NCBI GenBank assembly: GCA_051293835.1
Contig: JBPKMA010000003.1
Location: forward strand, 274,917-338,916
Direction: 5' to 3'
From: DATLZU01 sp051293835
GTDB taxonomy: Bacteria; Nitrospirota; Nitrospiria; Nitrospirales; Nitrospiraceae
DNA: 64,000 bases
The translations under genes and the position numbers were made by a program. Positions 17,231-26,782 of the stretch are shown in pieces (position 1 is the first letter of the stretch; each line of letters opens with the position of its first letter). The notes under the pieces were generated by a model. It was not told where the DNA came from. It saw only the letters and a program-made list of their open reading frames with translations, and ran no database searches.

Positions 17231-20200
17231 ATGAGAATCGAACGAAGATTCACGCGGAGCGGACAGAACCCGTACGAGGGAATCAAGTTCGTGAAGCGTT
17301 CATCGGAGATCCGTAATCCCGACGGATCCATCGTTTTCAAGCTGGACAACATTCAGGTTCCAGAGCATTGGTCACAATTGGCCATCGACATTCTGGCGCA
17401 GAAGTATTTCCGGAAAGCGGGTGTGCCTCAAGTTGGACCGGACGGGAAGGTGCTGACCGGTCCGGATGGAAAACCGGTCCTCGGCGGCGAGCGCGATGCG
17501 CGCCAGGTCTTCGAGCGGCTGGCGGGATGCTGGACGTACTGGGGAAAGAACTACGGCTACTTCACGTCGGCCGAAGACGCTGCCGCTTTTCACGATGAAC
17601 TCTGCTACATGCTCGCGCGCCAGATGGCGGCACCCAATTCACCTCAATGGTTCAACACAGGGCTGCATTACGCCTACGGCCTGACCGGTCCGGCTCAAGG
17701 CCACTACTACGTCGATCCCAAGACCCGTGAAGTGGTCAAGGCTACAAATGCGTTTGAGCACCCCCAGCCCCATGCGTGCCAACCTTACCATGCTTTGGTC
17801 TCGACGCCTCAGGGGCCCGTGCCGATCGGGGACATCGTGACGAAAGGCTTGATCGGACTGGAAGTGTTCGACGGCCGCTGCTCCGTCGGGGGCAAGGCCT
17901 CGGGGACGACAAAGGTGGTCGCTGTCAGGGCAAACGGTGAGAAGCCTGTCTTCAAGATCGTGCTTAACAACGGTGTCTGTATCGAGGCGACAGGCGATCA
18001 TCTCGTCTATGCGCTCGAGGCGCGGCGTTCAGCCGGCGTCTGGTGCAGGGTGGACAATCTGGCTCCGGGTATGCGGCTCATGCTGGCGACCGGGACGGCG
18101 GTGACCAAGCAGTCGGAGCCGCGGGCGGTGGATGAGGCTGCCCTGGTTGGATGGCTGCAGGGAGACGGCTTCCTCGGCCAGTACGAGCGGGGCACCAATC
18201 GCAGCCTAACGCTCGAATTCGTGACGATCGACAAGAGCGAATTCCATTTCGTGTTGGAACGGGTGCAGCGAGTCTTTGAAAGCGTACGCTACCACGTCCG
18301 GTCCGTGGACACGAACACCTCGGGGCTCGACGTTCGCCGCATTCGGTTGTGCGGCGAAACGCTCCGACCATTTGTCGAGAAATACAAACTGCTGCGGGAA
18401 AGCGAAGAGTGGTCCGTGCCGGGGGCGATCTGGTCTGCGGGCGTGCAAGCGCAATCCGCCTATCTTTCGGCTTTGTTCCAGACGAATGGGACAGTCCGTT
18501 TCCGATCTCGCGCCTCCCGGGCCGCCGATGTCGTTTTGACCACGACTTCTCTTCCGCTAGCCCTCGGTGTCCAGGCCCTGTTACTGAATCTGGGTGTCTA
18601 TGCGCGGGTGCAGCGAGGCGTTGAAAACCGGGAAAATCGGAGGACGCCGTACTGTGTCTCGATCGGCTACGCAGACGCGCGGACTCGCTACAGGGAACTG
18701 ATCGGGTTCATCTCGGAAGACAAGCGTGAAAAGCTCGAGGCAGCCTGCTCCGATCGGTTTCCGGGCAAGGCGTTGCCGGCACTACAGGAGGAAGCGATTG
18801 TCCGGATCGAGGCGATGGGGATGCAGCCGGTCTTCGACATCCAGACCGAGAGCGGGCAGTATCTCTCCAACAACGTGGTGGTGCATAACTGTTTCATCCA
18901 GTCTATCGAGGATGATCTGGTCAATGAGAACGGCATCATGGACCTGTGGGTCCGCGAGGCACGGCTGTTTAAATACGGAAGCGGAACGGGAACGAATTTC
19001 TCCAAGTTGCGCGGCGAGGGGGAACCGCTGTCCGGTGGCGGCCGGTCGTCGGGGCTGATGTCGTTTCTGAAGATCGGGGACCGGGCGGCCGGCGCAATCA
19101 AATCGGGCGGGACGACCAGGCGGGCGGCCAAGATGGTCTGTCTGGATTTGGACCATCCGGATGTCGAGGAGTTCATCGAGTGGAAGGTGATCGAAGAGCA
19201 GAAAGTGGCCGCCATGGTCGCCGGCTCAAAAATATGCGCGCAACGATTGAATGCGGTGTTGAAGGCCTGTCATATGGTCGGCCCCGACGGTCAGACGAAA
19301 GTGGAGATCGATCCCAAGAAGAATCCCGCGCTCCAGGAGGCCATTCAGGCGGCGCGGCGCGACTACGTGCCGGAAGCCTACATTCAGCGCATGCTTGCCT
19401 ATGCCCGTCAGGGCTTTACGCATTTCGTCTTTCACGAGTACGACACGAATTGGGACGGCAAGGCCTATCAGACTGTGTCGGGGCAGAACTCCAACAACAG
19501 CGTTCGTATCCCGAACGAGTTCTTTGAGGCGCTGGAAAAAGACGGGGACTGGCCGCTTAAGCGGAGGACGGACGGCAAGGTCTGCAAGGTCGTCAAGGCC
19601 AGGGAGCTGTGGGACAAGATCGCCTGGGCCGCCTGGAGCTGCGCCGATCCCGGCATTCAGTACGATACGACGATCAACGAGTGGCACACCTGCCCTGAAG
19701 ACGGACGTATCAACGCGTCGAATCCGTGCTCGGAGTATCTCTTCCTCGACGACACGGCGTGTAACTTGGCGTCGATCAATTTGGCCCAATTCTTCACGCC
19801 GGACGGCCGGTTCGATCTGGAGAGCTTCCGCCACGCCGTGCGCCTCTGGACCATCGTGCTGGAAATCAGCGTATTGATGGCTTCATTCCCCAGTCGCGCG
19901 ATCGCGGAGAAGAGCTATACGTTCCGAACGTTGGGGTTGGGGTATGCCAACCTGGGCACGATCCTGATGCGGCAAGGCATTCCGTACGATTCGCCGCAGG
20001 CCTTGGCGATCTGCGGTGCCATTACGGCTATCATGACCGGCGAAGCCTACAGTACTTCGGCCGAGATGGCGGCCGAATTGCAGCCCTTCCCTGGCTATGC
20101 GAAGAATCGCGACCACATGCTGCGGGTGATCAGAAACCACCGCCGCGCGGCCTACAATGCGCCGCCGGAAGAATACGAAGGGCTCACAATCAAGCCGATG

Positions 20201-21889
20201 GGCATCCAGCCGGAGCATTGCCCGCCCGACTTGTTGCTGGCAGCTCGGCGGGCATGGGATCGGGCCCTCGAGCTGGGGACGGCCTACGGCTTCCGCAACG
20301 CCCAGGTGACTTGTATCGCGCCGACCGGCACGATCGGGTTGGTCATGGATTGCGATACCACCGGCATCGAGCCGGATTTCGCGCTGGTCAAGTTCAAGAA
20401 ACTGGCGGGAGGCGGCTACTTCAAGATCATCAACCAGAGCTTGCCACCGGCGCTGAGGACCCTCGGCTATACCGAGGCGCAGATCCAGGACATCGTCCAT
20501 TACTGCATCGGGCGGCAGACGCTCAAGGGCGCACCGTTCATCAATCACGAGACGTTGAAGGAGAAGGGATTCGACGACGCGGCGCTGGAACGGCTGGAAC
20601 ACTCGCTCAAACAGGCGTTCGAGATTCAGTTCGCCTTCAACAAGTTCGTGCTGGGCGAGGAGTTCTGTCGCGAGAGGCTAGGCTTCACGGAGGAGCAACT
20701 CAACGAGCCCACCTTCAACATGCTTAAGGCGCTGGGTTTCACGCAGGAAGAAGTCGCTGCGGCCAACGACTATTGCTGCGGCACCATGACCGTGGAAGGC
20801 GCACCACATCTCAAGGCGGAGCACTTGCCGGTGTTCGATTGCGCCAATCGCTGCGGCCGGATCGGGCAACGCTATATTCCGATCGAGGCCCACATTCGGA
20901 TGATGGCGGCCGCGCAACCCTTCATCAGCGGCGGGATCAGCAAGACGATCAACATGCCGGCGGATGCTACGGTGGAGGACGTGAAGGCCGCGTACCTGCT
21001 GGCGTGGAGAAGCATGGTGAAGGCCGTCGCGCTCTATCGCGACGGGTCCAAGCTGAGCCAGCCGCTGAACGTATCCTCGGGCAGCGGGAAAGCCATCGAG
21101 CCGAGTGCCGACGTACTGAGCACCGCCGAGAAGATCACCGAGCGGGTGCTGGTGCGCTACCGGTATCTGGCGAAGCGGCGGCCGTTGCCGGCGAGGCGGA
21201 ACGGCTATACGCAAAAGGCGATTGTCGGAGGCCACAAGATCTATCTGCGAACTGGAGAATATGAAGACGGGACCCTGGGCGAGATCTTCCTCGACATGCA
21301 CAAGGAGGGAGCGGCCTTCCGGAGCCTGATGAACTGCTTCGCGATCGCGATCTCGCTGGGGCTGCAACACGGCGTGCCGCTGGAAGAGTTCGTCGACGCC
21401 TTCGTGTTCACCCGGTTTGAGCCGAACGGACCGGTCAAGCTTAACGACCGGATCAAGATGGCCACGTCGATCATCGACTACATCTTCCGCGAACTGGCCG
21501 TGACCTATCTGGATCGCTACGACCTGGCGCAGGTGCAGCCGGAGGACTTGCGGATGGATTCGGTGAAGAAGGACGACCAGGACCTGGAGTGCACCGACGA
21601 GGAAGCGGACATTCAAGCGCTTCAATCGGCCTCGATCGTCGCAGATAAGTTTCCCTCCCGGCATGATCCAGGAAGCAGCGCCAGAAGAAACGGTCAAGGC
21701 AACGGGCATGCCGTGGGGCGCCAAGTAGAGATCACGCGCGAATCGCTCACCGTCACGGCGATTCGCGACACGGCGCGGCTGAAGGGCTATGAGGGCGATC
21801 CCTGCCCCGAGTGCAAGCAGTTCACCATGGTGCGGAGCGGCACCTGCCTGAAGTGCGTGAACTGCGGCGCCACGAGTGGCTGCTCATAA
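17231..21889 (+). CDS. nrdJ: Adenosylcobalamin-dependent (class II) ribonucleotide reductase, intein-containing
   Basis: Makes deoxyribonucleotides with a B12-derived radical, so works with or without oxygen. The precursor has 1552 residues; removing a 371-residue intein (residues 183-553) leaves 1181. The junction is PHA/C-FIQS: the restored Cys is one of the redox-active pair at the substrate site. Other signatures are GSGTGTNFSKLRG, the active-site NPCSEY (Asn, thiyl Cys, Glu), APTGTIG and QPFISGGISKTINMP for nucleotide and substrate contacts, and a C-terminal Cys-rich tail CPEC...CLKCVNC with a final Cys near the end, which re-reduces the site. GGGGGGG before the ATG acts as ribosome site. 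Upstream promoter and NrdR boxes suggest repression when dNTPs are plentiful. Confidence 0.95.
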   Translation: MRIERRFTRSGQNPYEGIKFVKRSSEIRNPDGSIVFKLDNIQVPEHWSQLAIDILAQKYFRKAGVPQVGPDGKVLTGPDGKPVLGGERDARQVFERLAGCWTYWGKNYGYFTSAEDAAAFHDELCYMLARQMAAPNSPQWFNTGLHYAYGLTGPAQGHYYVDPKTREVVKATNAFEHPQPHACQPYHALVSTPQGPVPIGDIVTKGLIGLEVFDGRCSVGGKASGTTKVVAVRANGEKPVFKIVLNNGVCIEATGDHLVYALEARRSAGVWCRVDNLAPGMRLMLATGTAVTKQSEPRAVDEAALVGWLQGDGFLGQYERGTNRSLTLEFVTIDKSEFHFVLERVQRVFESVRYHVRSVDTNTSGLDVRRIRLCGETLRPFVEKYKLLRESEEWSVPGAIWSAGVQAQSAYLSALFQTNGTVRFRSRASRAADVVLTTTSLPLALGVQALLLNLGVYARVQRGVENRENRRTPYCVSIGYADARTRYRELIGFISEDKREKLEAACSDRFPGKALPALQEEAIVRIEAMGMQPVFDIQTESGQYLSNNVVVHNCFIQSIEDDLVNENGIMDLWVREARLFKYGSGTGTNFSKLRGEGEPLSGGGRSSGLMSFLKIGDRAAGAIKSGGTTRRAAKMVCLDLDHPDVEEFIEWKVIEEQKVAAMVAGSKICAQRLNAVLKACHMVGPDGQTKVEIDPKKNPALQEAIQAARRDYVPEAYIQRMLAYARQGFTHFVFHEYDTNWDGKAYQTVSGQNSNNSVRIPNEFFEALEKDGDWPLKRRTDGKVCKVVKARELWDKIAWAAWSCADPGIQYDTTINEWHTCPEDGRINASNPCSEYLFLDDTACNLASINLAQFFTPDGRFDLESFRHAVRLWTIVLEISVLMASFPSRAIAEKSYTFRTLGLGYANLGTILMRQGIPYDSPQALAICGAITAIMTGEAYSTSAEMAAELQPFPGYAKNRDHMLRVIRNHRRAAYNAPPEEYEGLTIKPMGIQPEHCPPDLLLAARRAWDRALELGTAYGFRNAQVTCIAPTGTIGLVMDCDTTGIEPDFALVKFKKLAGGGYFKIINQSLPPALRTLGYTEAQIQDIVHYCIGRQTLKGAPFINHETLKEKGFDDAALERLEHSLKQAFEIQFAFNKFVLGEEFCRERLGFTEEQLNEPTFNMLKALGFTQEEVAAANDYCCGTMTVEGAPHLKAEHLPVFDCANRCGRIGQRYIPIEAHIRMMAAAQPFISGGISKTINMPADATVEDVKAAYLLAWRSMVKAVALYRDGSKLSQPLNVSSGSGKAIEPSADVLSTAEKITERVLVRYRYLAKRRPLPARRNGYTQKAIVGGHKIYLRTGEYEDGTLGEIFLDMHKEGAAFRSLMNCFAIAISLGLQHGVPLEEFVDAFVFTRFEPNGPVKLNDRIKMATSIIDYIFRELAVTYLDRYDLAQVQPEDLRMDSVKKDDQDLECTDEEADIQALQSASIVADKFPSRHDPGSSARRNGQGNGHAVGRQVEITRESLTVTAIRDTARLKGYEGDPCPECKQFTMVRSGTCLKCVNCGATSGCS
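17777..18889 (+). mobile_element. Intein in NrdJ with LAGLIDADG-type endonuclease region
   Basis: Protein-splicing element of 371 residues in frame within nrdJ. N-terminal block A starts with Cys1 (CQPYHALVSTP), block B has TGDHLVYAL (Thr-x-x-His), block F is VFDIQTESGQYLSNNVVVHN, ending His-Asn before Cys+1 of the host protein; these are all residues needed for splicing. The endonuclease region shows a first dodecapeptide LVGWLQGDGFLG with its acidic residue, but the second, YLSALFQTNGTV, has Asn where the catalytic Asp is expected. Splicing therefore looks intact while DNA cutting is probably lost. Confidence 0.92.
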
Positions 21890-23566
21890 TGCAGGGCTTG
21901 GCGCGCCGTTCTATGGGAAAATTCTCCATGCATGCACTTCTCGGAGCGACAAACCATAGGTGGCACGGGGTGTCCGGCTGGATTGGCGGAGTGCCGTACA
22001 GCATTTCCTGTGTTGATTGCTTGAGAGAGTTTTTTCGGCATTCGCCCGAGGAGCGTTTCGGATTCTGGTCCCTGGATATTTTTATCGCCACCAACCCCCT
22101 GCTCTCGCAATCGGTGTATCTGCGGGAGGTACCGTCATACCACGGTCGTGTTGGGAACCATGGGGCTTTTTCGGAAACCCTGCGAAAGCCGGGTTCGGGA
22201 TAATCTCCGGAAATACAAAATGGGTGAGCTCAGGCGTCCTTCTAAAGACCTGTCCCTTGCGGGTGTGATTGCGTCTGCTCCGACCCGACCGGAGGAGTGA
22301 GCGATTGCGGGTCATCCGTCATTGAAGCCGCAGGCGTTTATGCGGCAAATCGTGCGGGCGGCTCTGCCGCTGGGCGTTGGAGGAGTCTCGATCCCTTTAT
22401 GGGCGGCGGCTCGACGATTGCGGCTGCGCTCTCAGTCAGCTACGAAAGCATCGGCCGGGAGATCGATCCGACCTATTACCGGATAGCTGTGCAAGCCATT
22501 CCCACGCCTGCGGTCTTTCCCGTGAATCGAAACGGCTACACGTCCAGCATTCGGATGGAGAACGACGTGGCTGTAGTGCTCCCGCTTTTGTCAAGCAGCC
22601 ACGAACTGTGTGCTGTGGTTGAGTGGTTGCTCGACCTGGCCTGGGGTCCGATACCCGAGTGCGGCATGCCCACGCGATCCACGCGACGAGTGCCTGTTCC
22701 CATTCCAGCGGGCTGATCCAGTCGCGGAGCCCGAGGAGTGCTGCTGTGGTGCGCGCCCGCATACGCCGTTCTGGAGCGGTGTTGCCCGACCTCGTCCCAC
22801 GCGGCCAGCCACGGCGACGTCTGCGCCTGGAGGCTGATAGAGGGACCAACGATCGCGTCCCGTCGGCTGGGCAACCCAAGAGAAATTGGTCACGCCACGG
22901 GGCATACGGCGCTTGGCTGAGGTGGTCGTCCTGACACATGGCCGTGGGCGGGTTTGCCCTGGCGCCCTTCGAGCACGATGGCGGTCTCTGCGTTCGGGCA
23001 GCCCTTGTCTGAAAGGGGACAGTATAGGGGACTGTTGAGTCAGTGTCTTTCGACGACGACGGAGTCGACCGATCGGTCTTACTTCCTCCGAGCTTGACCA
23101 TCGCTTACATTCGCAATGCGATCGATTACATCGAAAAGGGTATCCTTGGCATGCGGGCATTGAATGCATTTAGTCCGTATAAGAACCATAAGCACCCGGA
23201 TATTGCCCAGCAAAGGTTTCCGGATCTTTCAATGGTAAGTTAAATCCACCGTCGGAGCATGTCCTGGAGTCAAAAGGCAGTACACATCCTTGGGCGATTC
23301 AGTTGCACTATAATCATCCAGGAGGGTACATCATGTGGCGATATGCAGTGGATTCTACCAAGCGAATGAAGCGGGGCGGGAGGTTTTAAAAATCCGGCAA
23401 ACCGGCTGAAGGATGCCTCGTCTATTGTGCGTCGAGGATCGTCCTCCAGCGCGGCCGTCCTACATTGGCCAATCACCGAGCTAGGTGACGGCTGTCGTTG
23501 GGTAGCGGGTGGTGATTGGAGCTGTTTGCGATTGTTGGGGGGAACCTAAGAAAAGGAGATCACCGC
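21890..23566. other. Gene-poor region with remnants
   Basis: Between nrdJ and the cupin gene no intact gene is recognisable. The only identifiable remains are those of a DNA methyltransferase (22166-22530). Open frames elsewhere on both strands, for example 22436-23101 minus and 23043-23243 plus, have unlike codon use and match nothing known to me. A ribosome site AGGAGG at about 23320 precedes an 18-codon frame that ends at once. The stretch looks like a deletion or insertion scar. Confidence 0.5.
22166..22530 (+). pseudogene. DNA methyltransferase remnant (C-terminal part)
   Basis: Two forward frames together recover the C-terminal third of an N4/N6 DNA methyltransferase. The first, LFRKPCESRVRDNLRKYKMG, continues to PSKDLSLAGVIASAPTRPEE, meets an in-frame TGA at 22298-22300, then resumes HPSLKPQAFMRQIVRAALPLG. 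Around 22380 the frame shifts and reads LDPFMGGGSTIAAAL (the SAM-binding motif I, normally DPFxGSGT) and GREIDPTYYRIAVQAIP. An internal stop, at least one frameshift and the absence of the N-terminal catalytic half show that it is dead. The parent enzyme was probably of the beta class with permuted motif order, mobile restriction-linked or orphan. Confidence 0.65.
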
Positions 23567-23698
23567 GTGCGCTCCGCAAGAGATCTCTTCGGCTTCGGCG
23601 TTTGCATTGGTCCAATGACTGGCTTTGCAGCAGAGAAGGAATATAGGAAGGATAAAGTCCATCGGGAGGTGTCCTTTGTGTATCGGTATCGGTACTGA
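23567..23698 (+). CDS. Possible 43-residue leader ORF coupled to the cupin gene
   Basis: GTG-initiated frame preceded by AAAAGGAG (23551-23558, eight bases away). It encodes a basic, aromatic peptide ending FVYRYRY, and its stop TGA shares a base with the cupin ATG (TGATG), the classic coupling arrangement. No homology is known to me, and the surrounding region is degenerate, so it may equally be the tail of a decayed gene. Listed because of the ribosome site and overlap. Confidence 0.3.
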   Translation: MRSARDLFGFGVCIGPMTGFAAEKEYRKDKVHREVSFVYRYRY

Positions 23699-24024
23699 TG
23701 AGTGATCAAGCGGACGGAGGCCTGTGTCATTCAACGGCAGCGGGCTTGATGGATCGTAAAAAAGTTCAGCAACTCTGGCACTCCCGCGGCTTTTCCTGCG
23801 ACCTGTGGGTTGATCCGCCGGGGCAGGTGTGGGAGGATTATGTTCATTCCGTAGATGAACTCCTGATGGTGGTTGAGGGGGAATTGGAGCTGGAGATGGA
23901 GGGGCGGACGTTCAGGCCCAAGCCTGGGGAGGAAGTCTTGATTCCCGCCAATGTGGTACATTCTGTCCGGAACGTAGGCGGGACCACCGCGCGGTGGTTG
24001 TACGGGTACAAAATTAAGGGGTAA
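23698..24024 (+). CDS. Cupin-domain protein
   Basis: Single-domain cupin of up to 108 residues (or 91 from an internal ATG at 23749, MDRKKVQQLW, where conservation begins). Cupin motif 1 is visible as HSVDELLMVVEGELELEMEG and motif 2 as PGEEVLIPANVVHSVRN, giving His, Glu and a second His as metal ligands. Cupins of this size act as small enzymes, sugar or ligand sensors; nothing in the sequence tells which. It precedes the double-ACT gene by 90 bases and may be co-transcribed. Confidence 0.8.
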   Translation: MSDQADGGLCHSTAAGLMDRKKVQQLWHSRGFSCDLWVDPPGQVWEDYVHSVDELLMVVEGELELEMEGRTFRPKPGEEVLIPANVVHSVRNVGGTTARWLYGYKIKG

Positions 24025-24114
24025 ACGGGGTAGGGGGGTAATGTAGAACAGGGCACTGGCTGTACAGGAGTCAAGTATCCCTCTATCCTGCTATCCTGTC
24101 TATCGAGGGAAAGC

Positions 24115-24525
24115 ATGCCGACGACGACACAGTTGGTGATCAGTGAACGCAGCAAGCCGGGGGTGCTCGCGCAAGTGGCTTCGGTCTTGGGCAGTGCCGG
24201 GGTCAACATCAAGGCCTTCTCAGCTCCGGAAGTCACGGGCACCGGGAATCTTCGGTTGTTGGTAGCGGATCTAGAGGGAGCGCGGGCGGCTTTGCGGGGG
24301 GCGAAGATCCGCTTTCGGGAAGAAGTGGCGCTGGTCTTGAGTCTGGAGAACAAACCCGGCGCCTTAAAGGAAGTCGCCGATCTGCTGAACAAGGCCAAAA
24401 TCAACATCAAATGCGGCTATTGCACGCCGTCCCGCGAGGGCAAGCGAGCCATTGTGGTGTTGACTGTTTCGAATATCCAAAAGGCTTTGGACGTTCTGCG
24501 CGATAAGTCCCTCGACGAATTCTGA
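24115..24525 (+). CDS. Tandem ACT-domain protein
   Basis: A 136-residue protein made of two ACT domains: residues about 4-65 (LVISERSKPGVLAQVASVLGSAGVNIKAF) and about 70-136 (ALVLSLENKPGALKEVADLLNKAKINIK). The two PGxL turns and following helices define the amino-acid-binding fold. Such stand-alone pairs are usually amino-acid sensors that regulate biosynthetic enzymes; the ligand is unknown. The stop is one base before the rlpA ATG, so the two genes are in one operon. Confidence 0.85.
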   Translation: MPTTTQLVISERSKPGVLAQVASVLGSAGVNIKAFSAPEVTGTGNLRLLVADLEGARAALRGAKIRFREEVALVLSLENKPGALKEVADLLNKAKINIKCGYCTPSREGKRAIVVLTVSNIQKALDVLRDKSLDEF

Positions 24526-24526
24526 G

Positions 24527-25201
24527 ATGCAAGCAGCCCTCCGCACGCCTCTTGCTCAGGTGGCTATTTCTGTTCCGTTCCTCCTGGGCGTCTGGGCCTT
24601 ATCAGGCTGCGCCGGCGCTCCCTCTCCCCGCGCCTCTCTGCCCGGCTATCCCATCGGTTACGTCGAGCGGGGGACCGCATCCTGGTACGGGCCGGGCTTT
24701 CATGGGAACCACACGGCCAACGGGGAACGGTTTGACATGCACAAGTTGACGGCGGCGCATCGGACCCTGCCGCTGGGGTCCGTGGCGGTCGTCCGTTCAC
24801 TGACGACGGGTCGGCAGGTAACCGTGCGAATCAATGACCGGGGACCGTTCGCGAGGGACCGGATCCTGGACTTATCTTACGCCGGGGCGAGGGCGCTTGG
24901 GATAACCGGTTCTGGAACGGACGAGGTTGAGCTGCGTGTCATTGGTTACGAGGGCAGGCCGGGCGGTATGGGATTCCTCCGTGTTCAGGTGGGCTCATTC
25001 GCCGATCCGGCGAATGCTCAGGCGTTGATCAATCGGTTGAAAGTCCGCTACCCGGCTAGCCGGATCGTGATGGTCGAGCTGCCGGACGGCAAACGCTACC
25101 GCGTCCAAGTGGGAGAGTTTACGAGCGAGGCTCAGGCCGAGGCGGCAGCCGAGCAACTGGAAAACATGTTGGACGTCACTCCCTTCGTTGTGAGAGACTG
25201 A
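24527..25201 (+). CDS. rlpA: RlpA-family septal lytic transglycosylase-like lipoprotein with SPOR domain
   Basis: Outer-membrane lipoprotein acting on septal peptidoglycan lacking peptide stems. The signal ends LSGC (lipobox). The double-psi beta-barrel contains GTASWYGPGFHGNHTANGE, AAHRTLPLGS and VRINDRGPF with ARDRILDLSYAGARALG, all RlpA hallmarks including the catalytic-region Asp in NDRGPF. A C-terminal SPOR domain (FLRVQVGSFADPANAQAL ... YRVQVGEF) binds denuded glycan at the septum. Length 224 residues. Overlap-like spacing to the double-ACT gene suggests shared transcription without obvious functional link. Confidence 0.92.
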   Translation: MQAALRTPLAQVAISVPFLLGVWALSGCAGAPSPRASLPGYPIGYVERGTASWYGPGFHGNHTANGERFDMHKLTAAHRTLPLGSVAVVRSLTTGRQVTVRINDRGPFARDRILDLSYAGARALGITGSGTDEVELRVIGYEGRPGGMGFLRVQVGSFADPANAQALINRLKVRYPASRIVMVELPDGKRYRVQVGEFTSEAQAEAAAEQLENMLDVTPFVVRD

Positions 25202-25507
25202 GAGACAGTACCTAACCCGCGCCTCCTCTTTGTCCCTCAGGTCCAGGAGGGGCGGAATCAGCTCCGGGTAAACTTGGCAAACCCGTTGATTTCACTTCAG
25301 GAATTGCTGTAACGCTTGATGGACTGCTTGGCGCTGTGGTAAAAAATACAGCGCGATGGATGACGGCGGCCCGATAGGGTCTCACCAAGTCACGCTGTTC
25401 TTCCGTATTCCAATCACACCATCCGTCGATCCGGCTTGGGCATCGACGGTGTGTCCTGTCCGCCTTTTTGAGCCGGTCGTTCATATCTCACTCTAGTTTC
25501 GACTTCC
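25202..25507. other. Intergenic region
   Basis: About 300 bases between rlpA and the CNNM/CorC-type gene. An imperfect inverted repeat (CGCCTCCT with AGGAGGGGCG, 25221-25257) could be a weak terminator, but no T-run follows. I see no gene. Confidence 0.3.
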
Positions 25508-26782
25508 ATGGACATTCTTATCCTGTTTACGCTGATTCTGTTGTCGGCCATTATTTCCGCAGCCGAGATCGGATTTTTTTCGGTCAACGAAACCAGGCTC
25601 CGTGCCCTGGCAGAGGGTGGGGGAAAGCGGGCGGCAATGGCCCTCTATCTCCGCAGCAACCCCCAACGACTGCTCTCCACTATTATGATCGGGGATAACC
25701 TGGTCAATGCCGGCGCCGCTGCGTTCGCGACCATCATCACGATCCGGCTCTTCGGCTCGGACGCCCTCGCGGTCGCAATCGGGATTCTGACCTTCGTGTT
25801 GATGATTTTCGGTGACGTGGTGCCCAAGACCTTGGCCGCCAAGCATGCGGTTCCTCTTGTCCTGGCGATGGCCTATCCCGTCTATTGGATCGAATGGGTG
25901 CTGCAGCCGGTGTTGTTCGTCCTGGAGCCGATGATCGACAAGATCACCGGCGGGAAGGGATTGACGGTGCCGTTTGTGACGGAGGAAGAACTCAAGATCA
26001 TGCTGGATGTCGGCGGCAAGGCTGGCGCGATCGAATCCGAGGAAGTGAAGATGATCAAGAACGTCTTCCAGTTGAACGACATCACAGCGGAAGACGCGAT
26101 GACGCCGCGTATTTACGTCTTTGCGCTGGAGGGCAATCTGCGGCTGAAGGAGGCTCAGGACCAGCTTTTTAAATCCAAATACTCCCGGATCCCGGTGTAC
26201 GACGGGACGTTGGACAACATCACCGGCATCCTCTACAAGAACAAGGCCCTGATCGAGCTGGCCCAAGGCCATTCCGACGTCAAGTTGAAAGACATCGCCC
26301 AACCGCCGCTTTTTGTCCCGCGCAGCAAGCCGGCCGATGATTTGATGAAACAGTTCCAGCAGGAAAAGCGACATATGGCGATCGTGGTGAACGAATTCGG
26401 TGGCGTTATGGGGTTGGTGACACTGGAAGACCTGCTGGAGGAAGTCGTCGGCGAGATCATGGATGAAACAGATATCACCGAAGAGTTGATCAAGCGAATC
26501 GGCAAGAACCAGATTCTCGTACACGGCCGAACCGAGGTGCGGAAGATCAACGACTTTCTGAAAGCGGATCTGGGCGACGAGGCCAATACGGTCAGCGGCT
26601 TGATTCAAGAGCAACTGGGCCGGATTCCCGCCGTCGGGGAAGAATTGCGGGTGGGAAACTGTCGCCTCGTGGTCCACGAGGCGGACCCGAAGTCGATCAA
26701 AAGCGTGCAGATCTTCAAAGAAGAGAAGGCCGACGTGACGGTCGAGTCCTCCGAAGCTGCCAGGATGGATGTGGTGAGCTAA
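25508..26782 (+). CDS. CNNM/CBS-pair membrane protein (HlyC/CorC, TlyC family)
   Basis: Integral membrane protein of 424 residues predicted to export Mg2+/Co2+ or modulate their transport. The DUF21 (CNNM) domain with four helices covers residues 1-150, including SAAEIGFFSVNETRLRAL, DNLVNAGAAA and FGDVVPKTLAAKHA. A CBS pair follows (about 205-325; VYDGTLDNITGILYKNKAL and NEFGGVMGLVTLEDLLEEVVGEI), then the CorC/HlyC C-terminal domain. Older annotation as haemolysin is a misnomer. Its stop overlaps the convergent ligA stop by four bases. Confidence 0.9.
   Translation: MDILILFTLILLSAIISAAEIGFFSVNETRLRALAEGGGKRAAMALYLRSNPQRLLSTIMIGDNLVNAGAAAFATIITIRLFGSDALAVAIGILTFVLMIFGDVVPKTLAAKHAVPLVLAMAYPVYWIEWVLQPVLFVLEPMIDKITGGKGLTVPFVTEEELKIMLDVGGKAGAIESEEVKMIKNVFQLNDITAEDAMTPRIYVFALEGNLRLKEAQDQLFKSKYSRIPVYDGTLDNITGILYKNKALIELAQGHSDVKLKDIAQPPLFVPRSKPADDLMKQFQQEKRHMAIVVNEFGGVMGLVTLEDLLEEVVGEIMDETDITEELIKRIGKNQILVHGRTEVRKINDFLKADLGDEANTVSGLIQEQLGRIPAVGEELRVGNCRLVVHEADPKSIKSVQIFKEEKADVTVESSEAARMDVVS

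Noticed and set aside
22436..23101. Minus-strand frame of 221 codons in the scar region
   Set aside because: It is Arg/Ser/Pro-rich, overlaps the methyltransferase remains antisense, has no ribosome site and resembles no protein I know.
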